DNA from: Galerina marginata
Lineage: Eukaryota > Basidiomycota > Agaricomycetes > Agaricales > Galerinaceae
Reading direction: 5' to 3'
DNA length: 64,000 nucleotides
NCBI GenBank assembly: GCA_023014335.1
Contig: JAECYW010000007.1
Location: forward strand, 992,001-1,056,000
Position numbers and translations under genes: made by a program
The notes under the pieces: generated by a model
What the model saw: the letters and a program-made list of their open reading frames with translations, nothing else
What the model was told of the DNA's origin: nothing
Databases searched by the model: none
Part shown: positions 10,276-22,231 of the stretch, piece after piece
Layout of the letters: each line of letters begins with the position of its first letter
Numbering within the stretch: position 1 is the first letter of the stretch

Positions 10276-13200
10276 CTAGGCATTGGAGAAAATGTTGCGA
10301 ACGATTTGTTGGTGTATAACTCGAGGTAGAGGCTTAGTGAGGATGTCGGCGAGATTTTCGGCAGATGGGATATGGACCACTTCGATATCTCCCTCGTCGA
10401 CACGTTCCCGAATGTAATGGTGGCGGATGTCGATATGCTTCGCCTTCGAATGCCCTTTGTGGTTTTCTGTGAGTGCAATTGACGATGTGTTGTCACCATA
10501 GAGCTTGGCCGGTGTTTCCTGGGGTAGTCCAACCTCGCTCATAAAGGAGAACATCCACATCGCCTGCTGCGCGGCGCGTGCGAGTGCCATGTATTCCGCT
10601 TCCATCGTCGAGAGAGATACAGTGGGCTGGCGCTTTGAACTCCAGGATACAGCTCCCCCGGCCATGTTGAAAATGTAACCAGATGTTGATCGACGAGTAT
10701 CGAGATCGCCAGCGTAATCGGCGTCGACGTATCCAAACGGTTTGAGTCCTCCCTTGGAGCCACGGCGGTAGGTGATTCGGTAGTCGAGGGTACCCTTAAT
10801 ATATGCGAAAACGTGGAGCATGGCATTCCAGTGCTCGCGTCCTGGATTTGCCTGAAATCGCGAAAGGAGGTTGACCGCAAAAGATAGGTCAGGCCGAGTA
10901 GCTCCTTGTGCCCACATAATAGATCCCAGAGCCTCGTTGTAGGGTTTGTCCTTCATGAAAATACGGTCTTCTTCGGTCCGAGGGGAATTGAGAGTTGAAA
11001 GATTTATGCCGGCCGGTAAGGGGGTGGGTTTTGGGTTGCAGTCCTGCATTCCGAAACGCTCGAGGATCTGCTCGAGGAAAACGCGCTGCGAAATCGAAAT
11101 TTCACCTGTGGACTCGTTGCGGTCAACACCAATACCAAGGATATAAGATGGCTCCCCCAAATCTTTGATCTCGTAACAATTTCCTAACTCCTCCTTTGCA
11201 ATGTCCCTCCCCTCGCGTGTTGACGAAGCACCCAAAACATCATCCGTATGCGTTCCTGTGAGGGTAAAACCGTTCTCGTCGACGCGGTGTCGGATACATG
11301 GGTCCGCCTTTGATTCATAGTACCCTAGGTCCTTGTACGCACGTCCAAGGATGTCCGCCCATTCGTACGCACCATTCATGGTGCCATAAATTGTCTTGAG
11401 GGTGATGTTGACGCTGTCTTCCTCCCCCTTCTTGACGAAACCTGGAGGCTGCTCCATGTAGACAAGAAACCTGTTCTCGGTGTTGAGATACGCAGAGACG
11501 AAATCGGCCTGCCAGAGGTGGAGACCAAGGTGCGCCGCTATCGCAATAATTATGCGCATAGACTCAAGACGTGGGACCGAAGCATATGTCTTGTCAAATT
11601 CAAGGCCAGGAATCTGCGTAAAACCTTGAGCCACGAGCCGAGCCTTACGTTTCTTGATGCTCCCATCGGCGTTATACTTATTCGCGTAAACCCATTTCGA
11701 CCCAACAACGTGTTGATCTTTTGGGCGTGGAACGAGCCTGAAAACCTCCATCTTCTCCATCGTCGCCATTTCTTCCTCCATGGGTCCTCGCCAAAGGTCA
11801 GGACGTTCCATAGCTTCTTTGTAGTTCCGAGGTACGTAGGACTCCGTAGAGTTAGCCAAGAATGCAAGGTACCCATCCAATTGCGCGTTAAGATCGTCGA
11901 AATCTGAGAGCATAGCACGCGGGCGTCGTGAGTTCGTTGCCCAGTCCTCCCCTGAACCACGGGCTTGGTTCACCATTTGTTCGGAAGCACGCGAAACACG
12001 AATTGCGGCTGTCGGTACGGAGACACGCGTGGATCGTCGAACAGGTGGGGGTTGAGCTGGCACGTTTTGGTGAGGAATTACAGGTGCAGGGATAATGTTG
12101 GCAGGGAGTTCTGCGTGCGGGACATCAGTTGTGCGGTTTCGAGGGGCAATGGGGTTGGCATCATGGAGTAGTTGGCCACCAGTGGGGGGAACGTCGAGGT
12201 CGGCGGGCAGCGCATCGGGAAAGACTTCGAAATCGTCGTTGGTTTGCACGTCGGACAAAGTCCGATGTCCGGTGCCTTCCTCGAAAATTACGTCACGACT
12301 CCGGATTACCTTTCCTGTATTCCGATCGTATAATTTGTATCCGTCCCGGCCGTAATACCCGATTAGGGCGTATTTAATTGATGCGCGATCGAGTTTTGAT
12401 GGCTCGGTTTCTCTTGGCACCTTGGCGTAAGCATCACATCCGAAGGGTCGAAGGTGCGAGACATTCTGCCTTTCTCCCGTCCACTTCTCTGCAGGAATAA
12501 CCCCAGGATGCCTCGCGGAGGGGATCAAGTTTCTCGTGTCGACTTGGTAGTGGGCGGCGTCAGCCCAAAGGGTTGGAGGTAAGTTTCCATCGGATAGTGC
12601 GCATCTAACACCTTCGATTATAGTCCGATTCGAACGTTCCGCGACGCCGTTTGAGGAGTGAGCATACGGCGTAGTTGACTCGATGACTATGCCGTGTTCT
12701 CGGCAGTAGTCCTTGATGGCTTCTGTGCAGAAAGCCTGGTCGAAACGTAAGCGTTTGAGTTTCTTCCCTGTTTGACGTTCTGATTCAACGTGGTAGGCCT
12801 TGATTGTTTTCAGGAGGACATCGCCTGACTTTTCCGAAAGGTAATAATCCTTACGGTAGGAGCTCCCCCCATCCGTGAAAAGCATCATGTAATAGGCTCC
12901 CCCCAAGGATCGAACTCGTGCTTTCCCCCAGAGGTCAATGTGGACGCGTTTCAGTACTTCGTCCTCTGGTTCGACGTCGGCGTCGTATGGGCGCGTCGTA
13001 TGCTTCCCATAAATGCAATCCTCACACAACCCTGGCAACGGATCGCTCTTTATAACGTCAAATCCATCTACCAATCCCTTGCTGGCGAATTCGCGAAGTC
13101 CCGATATGCCTGCATGTCCAAATCGCCTATGCCATACATCGAAGGTTGTAGGTTTATCGATTGATTTTGCGACCATAGCATTAGGTGTGTCAAGGACGTC

Positions 13201-14646
13201 AAGAATGTACATCCCCTGACTTCGCTTCCCAGTCAGGACTTCCTTGCCGCTTGGGTCCAGGAATCGGACTTTCTGCTCCCCGAACACAATTGAGAAACCC
13301 GCGTCGTCGAACCTTCCAACGGATATAAGATTGGCCGATAGGTCGGGGGTATGTAGAGCAGAGTTGAAAGTGAGTTGAGTACGCTTCCCATTCGACTCGA
13401 AGATTTTACTGACTTCCCCTTTTCCGTCTATCTTAAAGTTTGAGCTTTGGTTAGCGCCCTTTCCTTCGAGCGGTTTAGGGAACGAGGTGTACTGGGAGAA
13501 ATCCTGCCGGTCGGTGAAACAATTGTCGCTGGCGCCAGAGTCTGCATAGGTGGGTTTCGTCTTTGGGTCAATGCCATTCGGTTGCGCTGTCAAGGCGATT
13601 ACATCGTCTTCGCTATTGCTATCCGCAAGATGGGCGCCTATTTCTCTGACTGTAATTATCCCCCCGCCACAGTTCAGTTCCTCGACATCCTGCGGGAGAG
13701 TGGCCATCAGTGCGTAGGCTTGATCGACTGTCGCAATGTTCGCGCTGACTGCCGCCGTGTTTGTTGAGGGCATACCAGGTGCATTCGACGAAGACCCAGT
13801 AGCTCCACCCCTTTTTCCGAAACCTGGGGGAAACTGTCCCTCCTTTCCGCCGCCTGTCCAGTAACAATCATCGATAAGATGACCGCGTCGCCCACAGTTC
13901 TTGTTGACGCAAATAAGAGGGCTACGGGGTTTCTGGTTTCGGTGTGTATTGGCCTGGAGTGCTACAGTCGTAGTGGCGGGATTCGTGACGGATCCATTTC
14001 GGGTGAGTCTGGACCAATGCATCGTAAGACGGGTTATAATGTCAGCCGAAGTTTTAGCATCATATAGGGTTACGACGGTGCTATCCCAGGAGGTTGGCAG
14101 CGACGACAGGAGAATCATACGGAAATCAACGTCTGTAATATTCGCTCCAGCTGCATTTGCCTTGGTCCACTTCGTACGGAGGTCCGCAATATGCGCAAGA
14201 AGGTCTGCACCCTCAGGAAGCATGGTTGTTCGGAGCTCGCGCTGAGCGTTTACAAGGGCGAGTTCGGATGTTACGTGGTACTGGTCGGTAAGTGACTTCC
14301 AGGCTTCCGCAGCTGTTCCATTGAGCTTAACACCCAAACCGACGGGATTCTTAACGTTGTAGATGATCAATCCCATCGTCCAAGCGTCGCGGATTTCCCA
14401 TTCGTCTTCGGATGGTGTCTTAGACATCCAGGCAGTCGGTTCAGGAGGCAAGGGCATATTTTCTGCGTTGGCTGTGGGTAAAGTGGGTGCTGTGGGTGGT
14501 TTTGTAATCGTCCCTTCGAGGTATCCGCGAGCGCCGCGGAGGCGAGCTGCGATGGTTATTGCGTTATTCCATCCAAGCCAGTTCGTGCCGTCGAACTTGT
14601 TCTCGTCCGTAAAAATAGGGGGGTTGTTAGATGTAGTGCTCGCCAT
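10276..14646 (-). CDS. Copia Gag-Pol polyprotein, intact
   Basis: A single 1456-residue frame. Gag comes first and ends in a CCHC knuckle (C246, C251, H256, C261), with four rather than two residues between the first cysteines. The aspartic protease has ADSGAS. The integrase has an HHCC part (WHRRFGHAG, CEDCIYGK) and a DDE core (HIDLWGKAR, FTDGG, SNGVAERSNR). The reverse transcriptase shows KWVYANKYNADGSIKKRKAR, LHLWQADFVSAYLN and a THTDDVLG catalytic box, where the usual F/YxDD is HTDD. RNase H shows DADYAGD, STMEAEYMA and YGDNTSS. Gag and Pol are in one frame, so no frameshift is needed. The ATG at 14646 is the first in frame. Confidence 0.95.
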   Translation of the reverse strand: MASTTSNNPPIFTDENKFDGTNWLGWNNAITIAARLRGARGYLEGTITKPPTAPTLPTANAENMPLPPEPTAWMSKTPSEDEWEIRDAWTMGLIIYNVKNPVGLGVKLNGTAAEAWKSLTDQYHVTSELALVNAQRELRTTMLPEGADLLAHIADLRTKWTKANAAGANITDVDFRMILLSSLPTSWDSTVVTLYDAKTSADIITRLTMHWSRLTRNGSVTNPATTTVALQANTHRNQKPRSPLICVNKNCGRRGHLIDDCYWTGGGKEGQFPPGFGKRGGATGSSSNAPGMPSTNTAAVSANIATVDQAYALMATLPQDVEELNCGGGIITVREIGAHLADSNSEDDVIALTAQPNGIDPKTKPTYADSGASDNCFTDRQDFSQYTSFPKPLEGKGANQSSNFKIDGKGEVSKIFESNGKRTQLTFNSALHTPDLSANLISVGRFDDAGFSIVFGEQKVRFLDPSGKEVLTGKRSQGMYILDVLDTPNAMVAKSIDKPTTFDVWHRRFGHAGISGLREFASKGLVDGFDVIKSDPLPGLCEDCIYGKHTTRPYDADVEPEDEVLKRVHIDLWGKARVRSLGGAYYMMLFTDGGSSYRKDYYLSEKSGDVLLKTIKAYHVESERQTGKKLKRLRFDQAFCTEAIKDYCREHGIVIESTTPYAHSSNGVAERSNRTIIEGVRCALSDGNLPPTLWADAAHYQVDTRNLIPSARHPGVIPAEKWTGERQNVSHLRPFGCDAYAKVPRETEPSKLDRASIKYALIGYYGRDGYKLYDRNTGKVIRSRDVIFEEGTGHRTLSDVQTNDDFEVFPDALPADLDVPPTGGQLLHDANPIAPRNRTTDVPHAELPANIIPAPVIPHQNVPAQPPPVRRSTRVSVPTAAIRVSRASEQMVNQARGSGEDWATNSRRPRAMLSDFDDLNAQLDGYLAFLANSTESYVPRNYKEAMERPDLWRGPMEEEMATMEKMEVFRLVPRPKDQHVVGSKWVYANKYNADGSIKKRKARLVAQGFTQIPGLEFDKTYASVPRLESMRIIIAIAAHLGLHLWQADFVSAYLNTENRFLVYMEQPPGFVKKGEEDSVNITLKTIYGTMNGAYEWADILGRAYKDLGYYESKADPCIRHRVDENGFTLTGTHTDDVLGASSTREGRDIAKEELGNCYEIKDLGEPSYILGIGVDRNESTGEISISQRVFLEQILERFGMQDCNPKPTPLPAGINLSTLNSPRTEEDRIFMKDKPYNEALGSIMWAQGATRPDLSFAVNLLSRFQANPGREHWNAMLHVFAYIKGTLDYRITYRRGSKGGLKPFGYVDADYAGDLDTRRSTSGYIFNMAGGAVSWSSKRQPTVSLSTMEAEYMALARAAQQAMWMFSFMSEVGLPQETPAKLYGDNTSSIALTENHKGHSKAKHIDIRHHYIRERVDEGDIEVVHIPSAENLADILTKPLPRVIHQQIVRNIFSNA

Positions 14647-14734
14647 AGTAGTGCGTGTAATGTATGATGCGGAAAGTATGAATGTAATGAGCCGTCGAGC
14701 TCGGTGACTTGTTCTTCCAATGAGTTACAGCCCG

Positions 14735-14746
14735 GGGCCCATAACC
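14735..14746 (-). other. Primer binding site matching the initiator-tRNA anticodon arm
   Basis: On the element strand, GGTTATGGGCCC starts directly after the 5' LTR. Its complement GGGCCCATAACC matches, from memory, the anticodon stem-loop of eukaryotic initiator tRNA-Met. Copia-type elements are known to prime from a cleaved initiator tRNA half rather than the tRNA 3' end. Confidence 0.65.
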
Positions 14747-15166
14747 TGAAAGAGTAAATAGAATATGAACTCAGTGTCAGTCACGGAAAGGTGAATGACG
14801 GCTGTATATTGGACTACCTGAAAGAGTAAATAGAATATGAACTAAAGGTAGTCAGTACCAAAGTAAGTAATGTAGATATGAATATGCTCACCTCAGTGTC
14901 AGTCACGGAAAGGTGAATGACGGCTGAGGTGGCAGAAAGAAAGTGTCCGTGTATATGTGAGAAATACGATAGGAGTGAATTGGCCTACGGCCGAAGGGGC
15001 GTAACTAGGGTGGTCAGATGAACGAGAGGGCGTATGGTATAAAGCCGAATGGCTATGAGGGCGTACGCTATAATAGGCAGTAAATAACAAATGCGGAAGT
15101 AGATAAGGGGATAAAAATAGAGATACGTAGCGGCAACAATACGAGTCCAGGAAGCCTCTCTTAACA
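14747..15166 (-). repeat. 5' LTR of the copia element
   Basis: 420 bp, reading the same as the copy at 9835-10254 through its whole length, and followed on the plus strand by the ATTCC duplication. Its minus-strand end should hold the element promoter. Confidence 0.95.
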
Positions 15167-15352
15167 ATTCCATGGCAAAGTGTTTGTCAGAACGGACGTG
15201 ACACTTTACACGACTTGTAACGTTCACGTGCTATTTTGAGCTGTGACCTTGGATTTCAATCTTTTTTCTATTATCATGTGTAACACTGGCATTTGAACGT
15301 TTGAACTCGCTACATTTGCCCACTAAAGCTGATTGGATTTACGCTTCCCAGC

Positions 15353-16028
15353 CTAAATTTTTGTCAAAGAGAATTTTCGGAGGATCGCCCATCCTTCAAC
15401 CGGTCCTTCACAGCGAACTGCCCAAACTTCATGAGCCTCGAAATTGTCCATCCAATCTATGGTCCCGGACGATCCACAGTTTAAACAAACTGTTTTCTCA
15501 TCGTCATCCTGGCTGGTCCTCTTGATTTTCCCATTCTTTTTTAGCTCCTCATGATATCTTTCTCTTTCCCCTGCAGCTGCGTCGATATCATCGATGTAGC
15601 ACAGAGACATGTGGGGGAAAGCCGGGGTTCGAGGCTCTGTGCCGAGTTCTTTGTGCACTCGTTCATGCAAGCTGACGAGATCTGGTGTCACCTTGATTGC
15701 GACATACACAGATCGGAAGTAATGGATTCCTATGTCCACTGAAGCAAATGTGCAACGCACTGGCCCGCCCGATTTTTGAATGCAGAATCCAATGGAATCC
15801 AGATCGTTTTCCGTAGATAGCGGGAAAGATGCGAGGGTTATATGAGGATAAAAGTTTGGATAGGATGCAGATGTGAGAGAGATCGGTGGATCATTTTGGC
15901 ACAGTCTCATCAAGTGCTCTAGTTTTACTGCGTCTTTCTCATCGGGGACGACCCAAAGAGACAAGCCTGAGAAGGTTTGGATGTGAGCATCTTGCAAGAG
16001 GCAAGAGAGAGCATTCATGCGTACCCAT
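15353..16028 (-). CDS. CPD1: 2',3'-cyclic-nucleotide 3'-phosphodiesterase (CPDase)
   Basis: 2H-family enzyme that opens ADP-ribose 1'',2''-cyclic phosphate, a by-product of tRNA splicing. Two exons (16025-16028 and 15353-15966) give 205 residues. Splicing four bases onto the second exon yields MGLSLWVVPDE, the usual family N-terminus. Without the intron an extra stretch would precede it. The two catalytic motifs are visible: PHITLAS with H43 and T45, and PHMSLCYID with H120 and S122. The C-terminal half contains a charged insert, roughly residues 135-165, before the last strand. The length fits the family at about 200-240. It is convergent with the MYND gene, and the two were neighbours before the retroelement arrived. 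Confidence 0.9.
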
Positions 16029-16247
16029 AATGAGAAACCAGAAGGACCAGGGAAGGTATTCGTGATGTCATCCTATTTAGCTCGTTCTGAATTGGGCAAA
16101 GCATAGAAAAACTTTCATTTGTATAGATTTACAAAGTAATACAACAAAAGGAAGTACAAAATAGTACAGTCATGGGGGTGGATGCGGAGTGGAGAGGAAT
16201 GAATCTACAGTCCCAAGTTGTAAATAGTTTAGGAGCCAAGCCATTTC

Positions 16248-18108
16248 TCATGCTTCGGAAGGTTTCTTATGCAGGCTGACCCAGCTGCTGTCGACTGTGT
16301 CCCCAGTATTACTCTCCACATCAGCATCAGAGTTTTCAGAAGAAGTGTCGTCTTTGATTTGGGCCAGTGTTTCTTTTTCCTGTCCTTGCTTTGCAGTGAC
16401 AGGTGGAGGGAGGCTGATTGGCGGATCTAGGAAGGGCTGGACTGGCAAGAGGCGATTACGAAGAGAAATGAGGAAGTGGGGGAGGCTCAAGAGCCCCTCG
16501 AGGACAAGACTTGGTAGGTGCGACGCAAATTCGTATGTGGATGCTAGAATCAAAAACATTGAGTTCGAGGACGAACGGAAATTGAGGTCACTTACCACCT
16601 GCACCGATTGAAAAGCGTTCACCACGGATCCAGTAGCGAATGCGACCTAGTCCAAGCCCGACGCCAAACAGGGATGGTCCGCGGTGCCCTCCACTAACAA
16701 CTGCAACGAGACTATCAGCGAACAGAGACAAATCTGTCGCCTTGCGGGGTATGCCGTAGTGGTAGGGTTCCTTAAATATCGACTTTACGCGTTCTAGGCG
16801 GGATACTGACTGGGGTTTTTCGTCCATAACATTCACAAAGGCAGGGCCATAGATCACCTTCTCGGAAGCGCTCCAGTCCTCCATTGACTTGTATATTCCC
16901 TCTGGTGGAAGATTATTGGAGGGTGTTCCGACATTGAATGTGCCTACATCGACGACAACGATCTTGATGTTTTGCATTGACTCGGATATCTCCGTCATAG
17001 AGGCGATACGAATTTCTCTCCGGAGAACTTCAATCCCTCTCAGGGTCGCCGCTGCGCTCATAGCCTGAACAGAGGCAAAGGGCAGACCGATACGAGCGTC
17101 TGTGGCTGGTAGGCAAATGACAATTGACTTTTTGCCTACATCTCGACTACGGGCTGAGACGGTCCGAAGTAAAGGCAGGAGTGCCTGAATGACTTGCAGA
17201 GGGGTGATTTGCGTTGCAGTGAGATACGGTAAATATGTATCTTGGAGGGAGATGTGTTCAAAGGGAGCATTGACGGAAGGAACAGGAGCCGACAATGTGA
17301 GGAGGGAGATTATGGAGTGGATGTATGGCATGGAGGAAGGGGAGGCAAATGGATCTCCCGCGGATTTGATAGGAAACTTGCGAGAAAGGGTTGCAGAGAG
17401 GGAGCGAAGGAAAATTGGGACAGTAGCGGGCTAGGAAGAAGTATTGAGAAAAGGACACGCCGAGAAAGTGGACTAATCCACACCTCGAAGGGATCAAGTA
17501 CAAGTGCCTTGACGTATCCTTGGGTCTTGGACTCGAGGACTTCGACTGCATGTGGAGTGGAGACACTGGTGATAACGATATAACCTTGTTTCTCGAGGTC
17601 AAGAATTAGTGGCAGAGCATATGGCGTATCACCCCCAAGGACGACTAGATCACAATCAATTTTTGGAGTTCCATAGGTACTGGATGCACTGACCAACAAT
17701 TTGAAGAGGCTCTTTTGGCTGAGGTTTCTGGGTTGTACGCAAATGTCTATGGTGTCGTCTAACAAAAGAATCCCGATAGCCAACCAGCAAGCCGACACCA
17801 ACGATGCCGACCACGACTCCTGATGTTTTCCAAGGATGGCGGCCAATAAAATCTGTCGACTGAGAAATCCAAGACGACGTTACTGGAGGTGGAGGCGGGG
17901 GTGGAGGTGGAACCTGAAAGTCGCCAAGGCTGGGGATGTGAACATCCGGAAATGCGGGCATGCCAGGGCCATATCGCGATATATCGACCCAGAGCTGGTT
18001 GACGACCTCGTGGACATCGGGAAGACTGTGCGTCACAGAAGTAAGAGAACTGTGAAAGTACTCTTCGACCGACGCAAGATATTCCTCGATATTATCCAGC
18101 GATGGCAT
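16248..18108 (-). CDS. DUF1776 family protein, short-chain-dehydrogenase-like
   Basis: Exons 17694-18108, 17484-17644, 16596-17430 and 16248-16543 give 568 residues. A proline run (about residues 71-80) is followed by a single hydrophobic segment (GVVVGIVGVGLLVGY), suggesting a membrane anchor. Next comes a degenerate Rossmann-like start, VVVLGGDTPYALPLILDLEKQGY, without a classical TGxxxGxG. This architecture is typical of fungal DUF1776 proteins related to yeast YNL181W/Pbr1, which are membrane oxidoreductase-like proteins of unsettled function. The C-terminal 60 residues are acidic and Ser-rich. It lies downstream of ATP2 on the same strand, about 215 bases away. Confidence 0.82.
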
Positions 18109-18323
18109 TGTGCTAAGGAGCGGAACCGGTCAGACCTGTCTGGCTCGTATGTAAGCATGCCCCTAATTAGGTAACTTATGCCCATTCAGACCTCTCCTTA
18201 CACCCCAATCATGAAAAATTTAAGCAATGAAAAATGCAGTTTTGATTTTTGAGAGGCGGATATACTCTACGACGAAGAATGAATTAAGTATAAAGAGCCA
18301 ACAGTTCTCGTGTCCTAGGAAAT

Positions 18324-20337
<2,014 letters not shown>

Positions 20338-20390
20338 TCATCCGCTTTTCGCCGCCCTGCCATCCCAGACCCCAAGACAATACTCCCCCA

Positions 20391-21965
20391 ATGGACATCC
20401 ACCGCGATGAGGCCCGTCTAATGGATATAAAGGACCGTATCTTTCAGGTCGACAGAAGGATCCAGTTACTCAAGGTATAACATGAGCCTCATGAATCAAG
20501 CTAAACACCTCACAGTCCTCAGGGCGAACGCCGGTTTTTGGCGGAACAGAATGCAAAACTCGCGGCCAATATCGCAGTCCAGCGCGTCCAATATGCGCCC
20601 ATGCGTGACCTCCTTCCTGAATTATGCGGCATTATATTTGCCCTCTGCACAGAGACAGAATGCTCTCTGAGCTGCAGTGCATCACACTGTGAATTTCAAA
20701 AATCGTATCCCATTGTCCTGGCTAGCGTCTGTCAGCGATGGCGTGCTATGGTTGTGCGTAATCCGAGTATGTGGACCACATTGCATCTTCGTCCGACGTC
20801 AGATGCCCTAGCAGAGATGAAGAGAGCCCGGCTTTTCCTTCTTCGTTCGGCTGATATGCCCCTTTTTATTACTATCTGTCCAGCAAACCTGCGCATGGGT
20901 TTGAGCCCACAGAAGATGAATGGCTCAGTCTTGCCACTAATCCGTCTGCTTATTCCGTACTTCAACCGTGTCCAGTTTCTCAAGGCCCACCTCGCAACGG
21001 AGATCTTAGCTGTCTTGTTTCCACCGAGGCAGATAATCCAGATGCCTCAGGTCGAAGAATTGTCCCTCCTCATCGACGACCAGCACGTTGGCGCCTCCCA
21101 GTTGGCGCTACTTGATTCGCCCAAGCTGCATATTCTCCATGTCCGTGATATGACGCCCTTCGTTGACTTGTTGGAAAATACATTGTCGTCGTTACACACT
21201 CTCACCGTAGCCAAGTGTCACAAGTGGAAACTCGCTCCCGCATTTCCAAGCATGCTAGCCAAATGCACCGATTTACGCTCATGCAGTATCACATTCCCTG
21301 TCAGGCTTTTTTTCCTTGAGCTCGCGCCGATAATGTTGCCTGAACTACAGTCGCTAACCCTCGAATGGCCATTCTTATTCGAACCGTGTCCTATATTTCG
21401 GGCACTGCGAACCCCAAGATTGCGCTCGCTGCATATTACCCACCTTTCACCCGAGCTCGTCCTTCCCCCACACACGCTCTCTTCTCTGAAAGGTCTGATC
21501 CAGTCCGCACCAGGACTGACCTCTCTCACAGTAACAGGTTGCAATCTCCTCACGCAGGACGAGTCGACGACCATACTCCAAGAAGCTAACGCCCTCGAAA
21601 GGCTAGAGATCATTAACTGCCAACGTGGAGACCGTTTCATTGTGCCTCTCTGTCCGCATAACCCAAAAAGTATCTCCGCATGGGTTTGCCCAAAATTAAA
21701 GCACATCACCGTTTCCGGTCTTCAAGATTCGGACGTGCGACCCATTGTTAAATTAGCCAGGATTCGTTCAGACAGACATCTGACGACGGCTACTAACCAC
21801 GGGGGCGCGTATCTCCAGGAATTGATACTCTTTCCAAATAACCAAAATCTCACCCGGCAGGCAAAACTCCTCATGTTTTCCGGGCTATTCAGTGTTCAAA
21901 AGGATGTGACCATTTCAGGACCTTTCGGCTCGGTATTTGGGAACACCTCACAGGCCTTTGGATAA
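20391..21965 (+). CDS. F-box-like protein with leucine-rich C-terminal half
   Basis: Two exons (20391-20474 and 20523-21965) give 508 residues. A short coiled-coil-like N-terminus precedes an F-box-like helix set around residues 50-110 (MRDLLPELCGIIFALC, then VCQRWRAMVVRNPSMWTTLHL). The layout is the one seen in the large F-box families of mushroom-forming fungi. The rest has repeated Leu-rich strands (LHTLTVAKCHKW, LQSLTLEW, LTSLTVTGCN) suggesting a degenerate LRR fold. It probably serves as an SCF ubiquitin-ligase substrate adaptor, but target and biological role are unknown. The start ATG at 20391 opens the frame of the first exon. Confidence 0.8.
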
Positions 21966-22231
21966 AGGTAAATAGATTTTTTTTGGTGGGCAGTACTTTC
22001 AGGGTTGGCTTCGAGAAGATGTACATATAAATGACGATCTCAGAAAAAGAACTTCAAGAAGTATGTACATATTGAAAATAGCCCTATGACCAAATGCCAC
22101 TTAATGGTGATTACAGCAGAGAAAATATGCAAACGCTAGCAAAGTAATTTTAAAAAAGAGGAACTATTAAGTGTTATGTACAGATAGCAAGACAGCCGAA
22201 TTAAGAATGATACAACAGACACATAATTTCA

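Larger units (their letters stand above)
9835..15166 (-). mobile_element. Complete Ty1/copia LTR retrotransposon
   Basis: A 5332-bp element flanked by the 5-bp direct repeat ATTCC (9830-9834 and 15167-15171), a clean target-site duplication. Both 420-bp LTRs start TG and end CA and match base for base when read side by side, so the insertion looks very recent. On the minus strand the order is 5' LTR, primer binding site, leader, one long gag-pol frame, a G-rich polypurine run and 3' LTR. The domain order (gag, protease, integrase, reverse transcriptase, RNase H) defines Ty1/copia rather than gypsy. The gag-pol frame has no stop or frameshift, so the copy may be autonomous. Confidence 0.97.
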
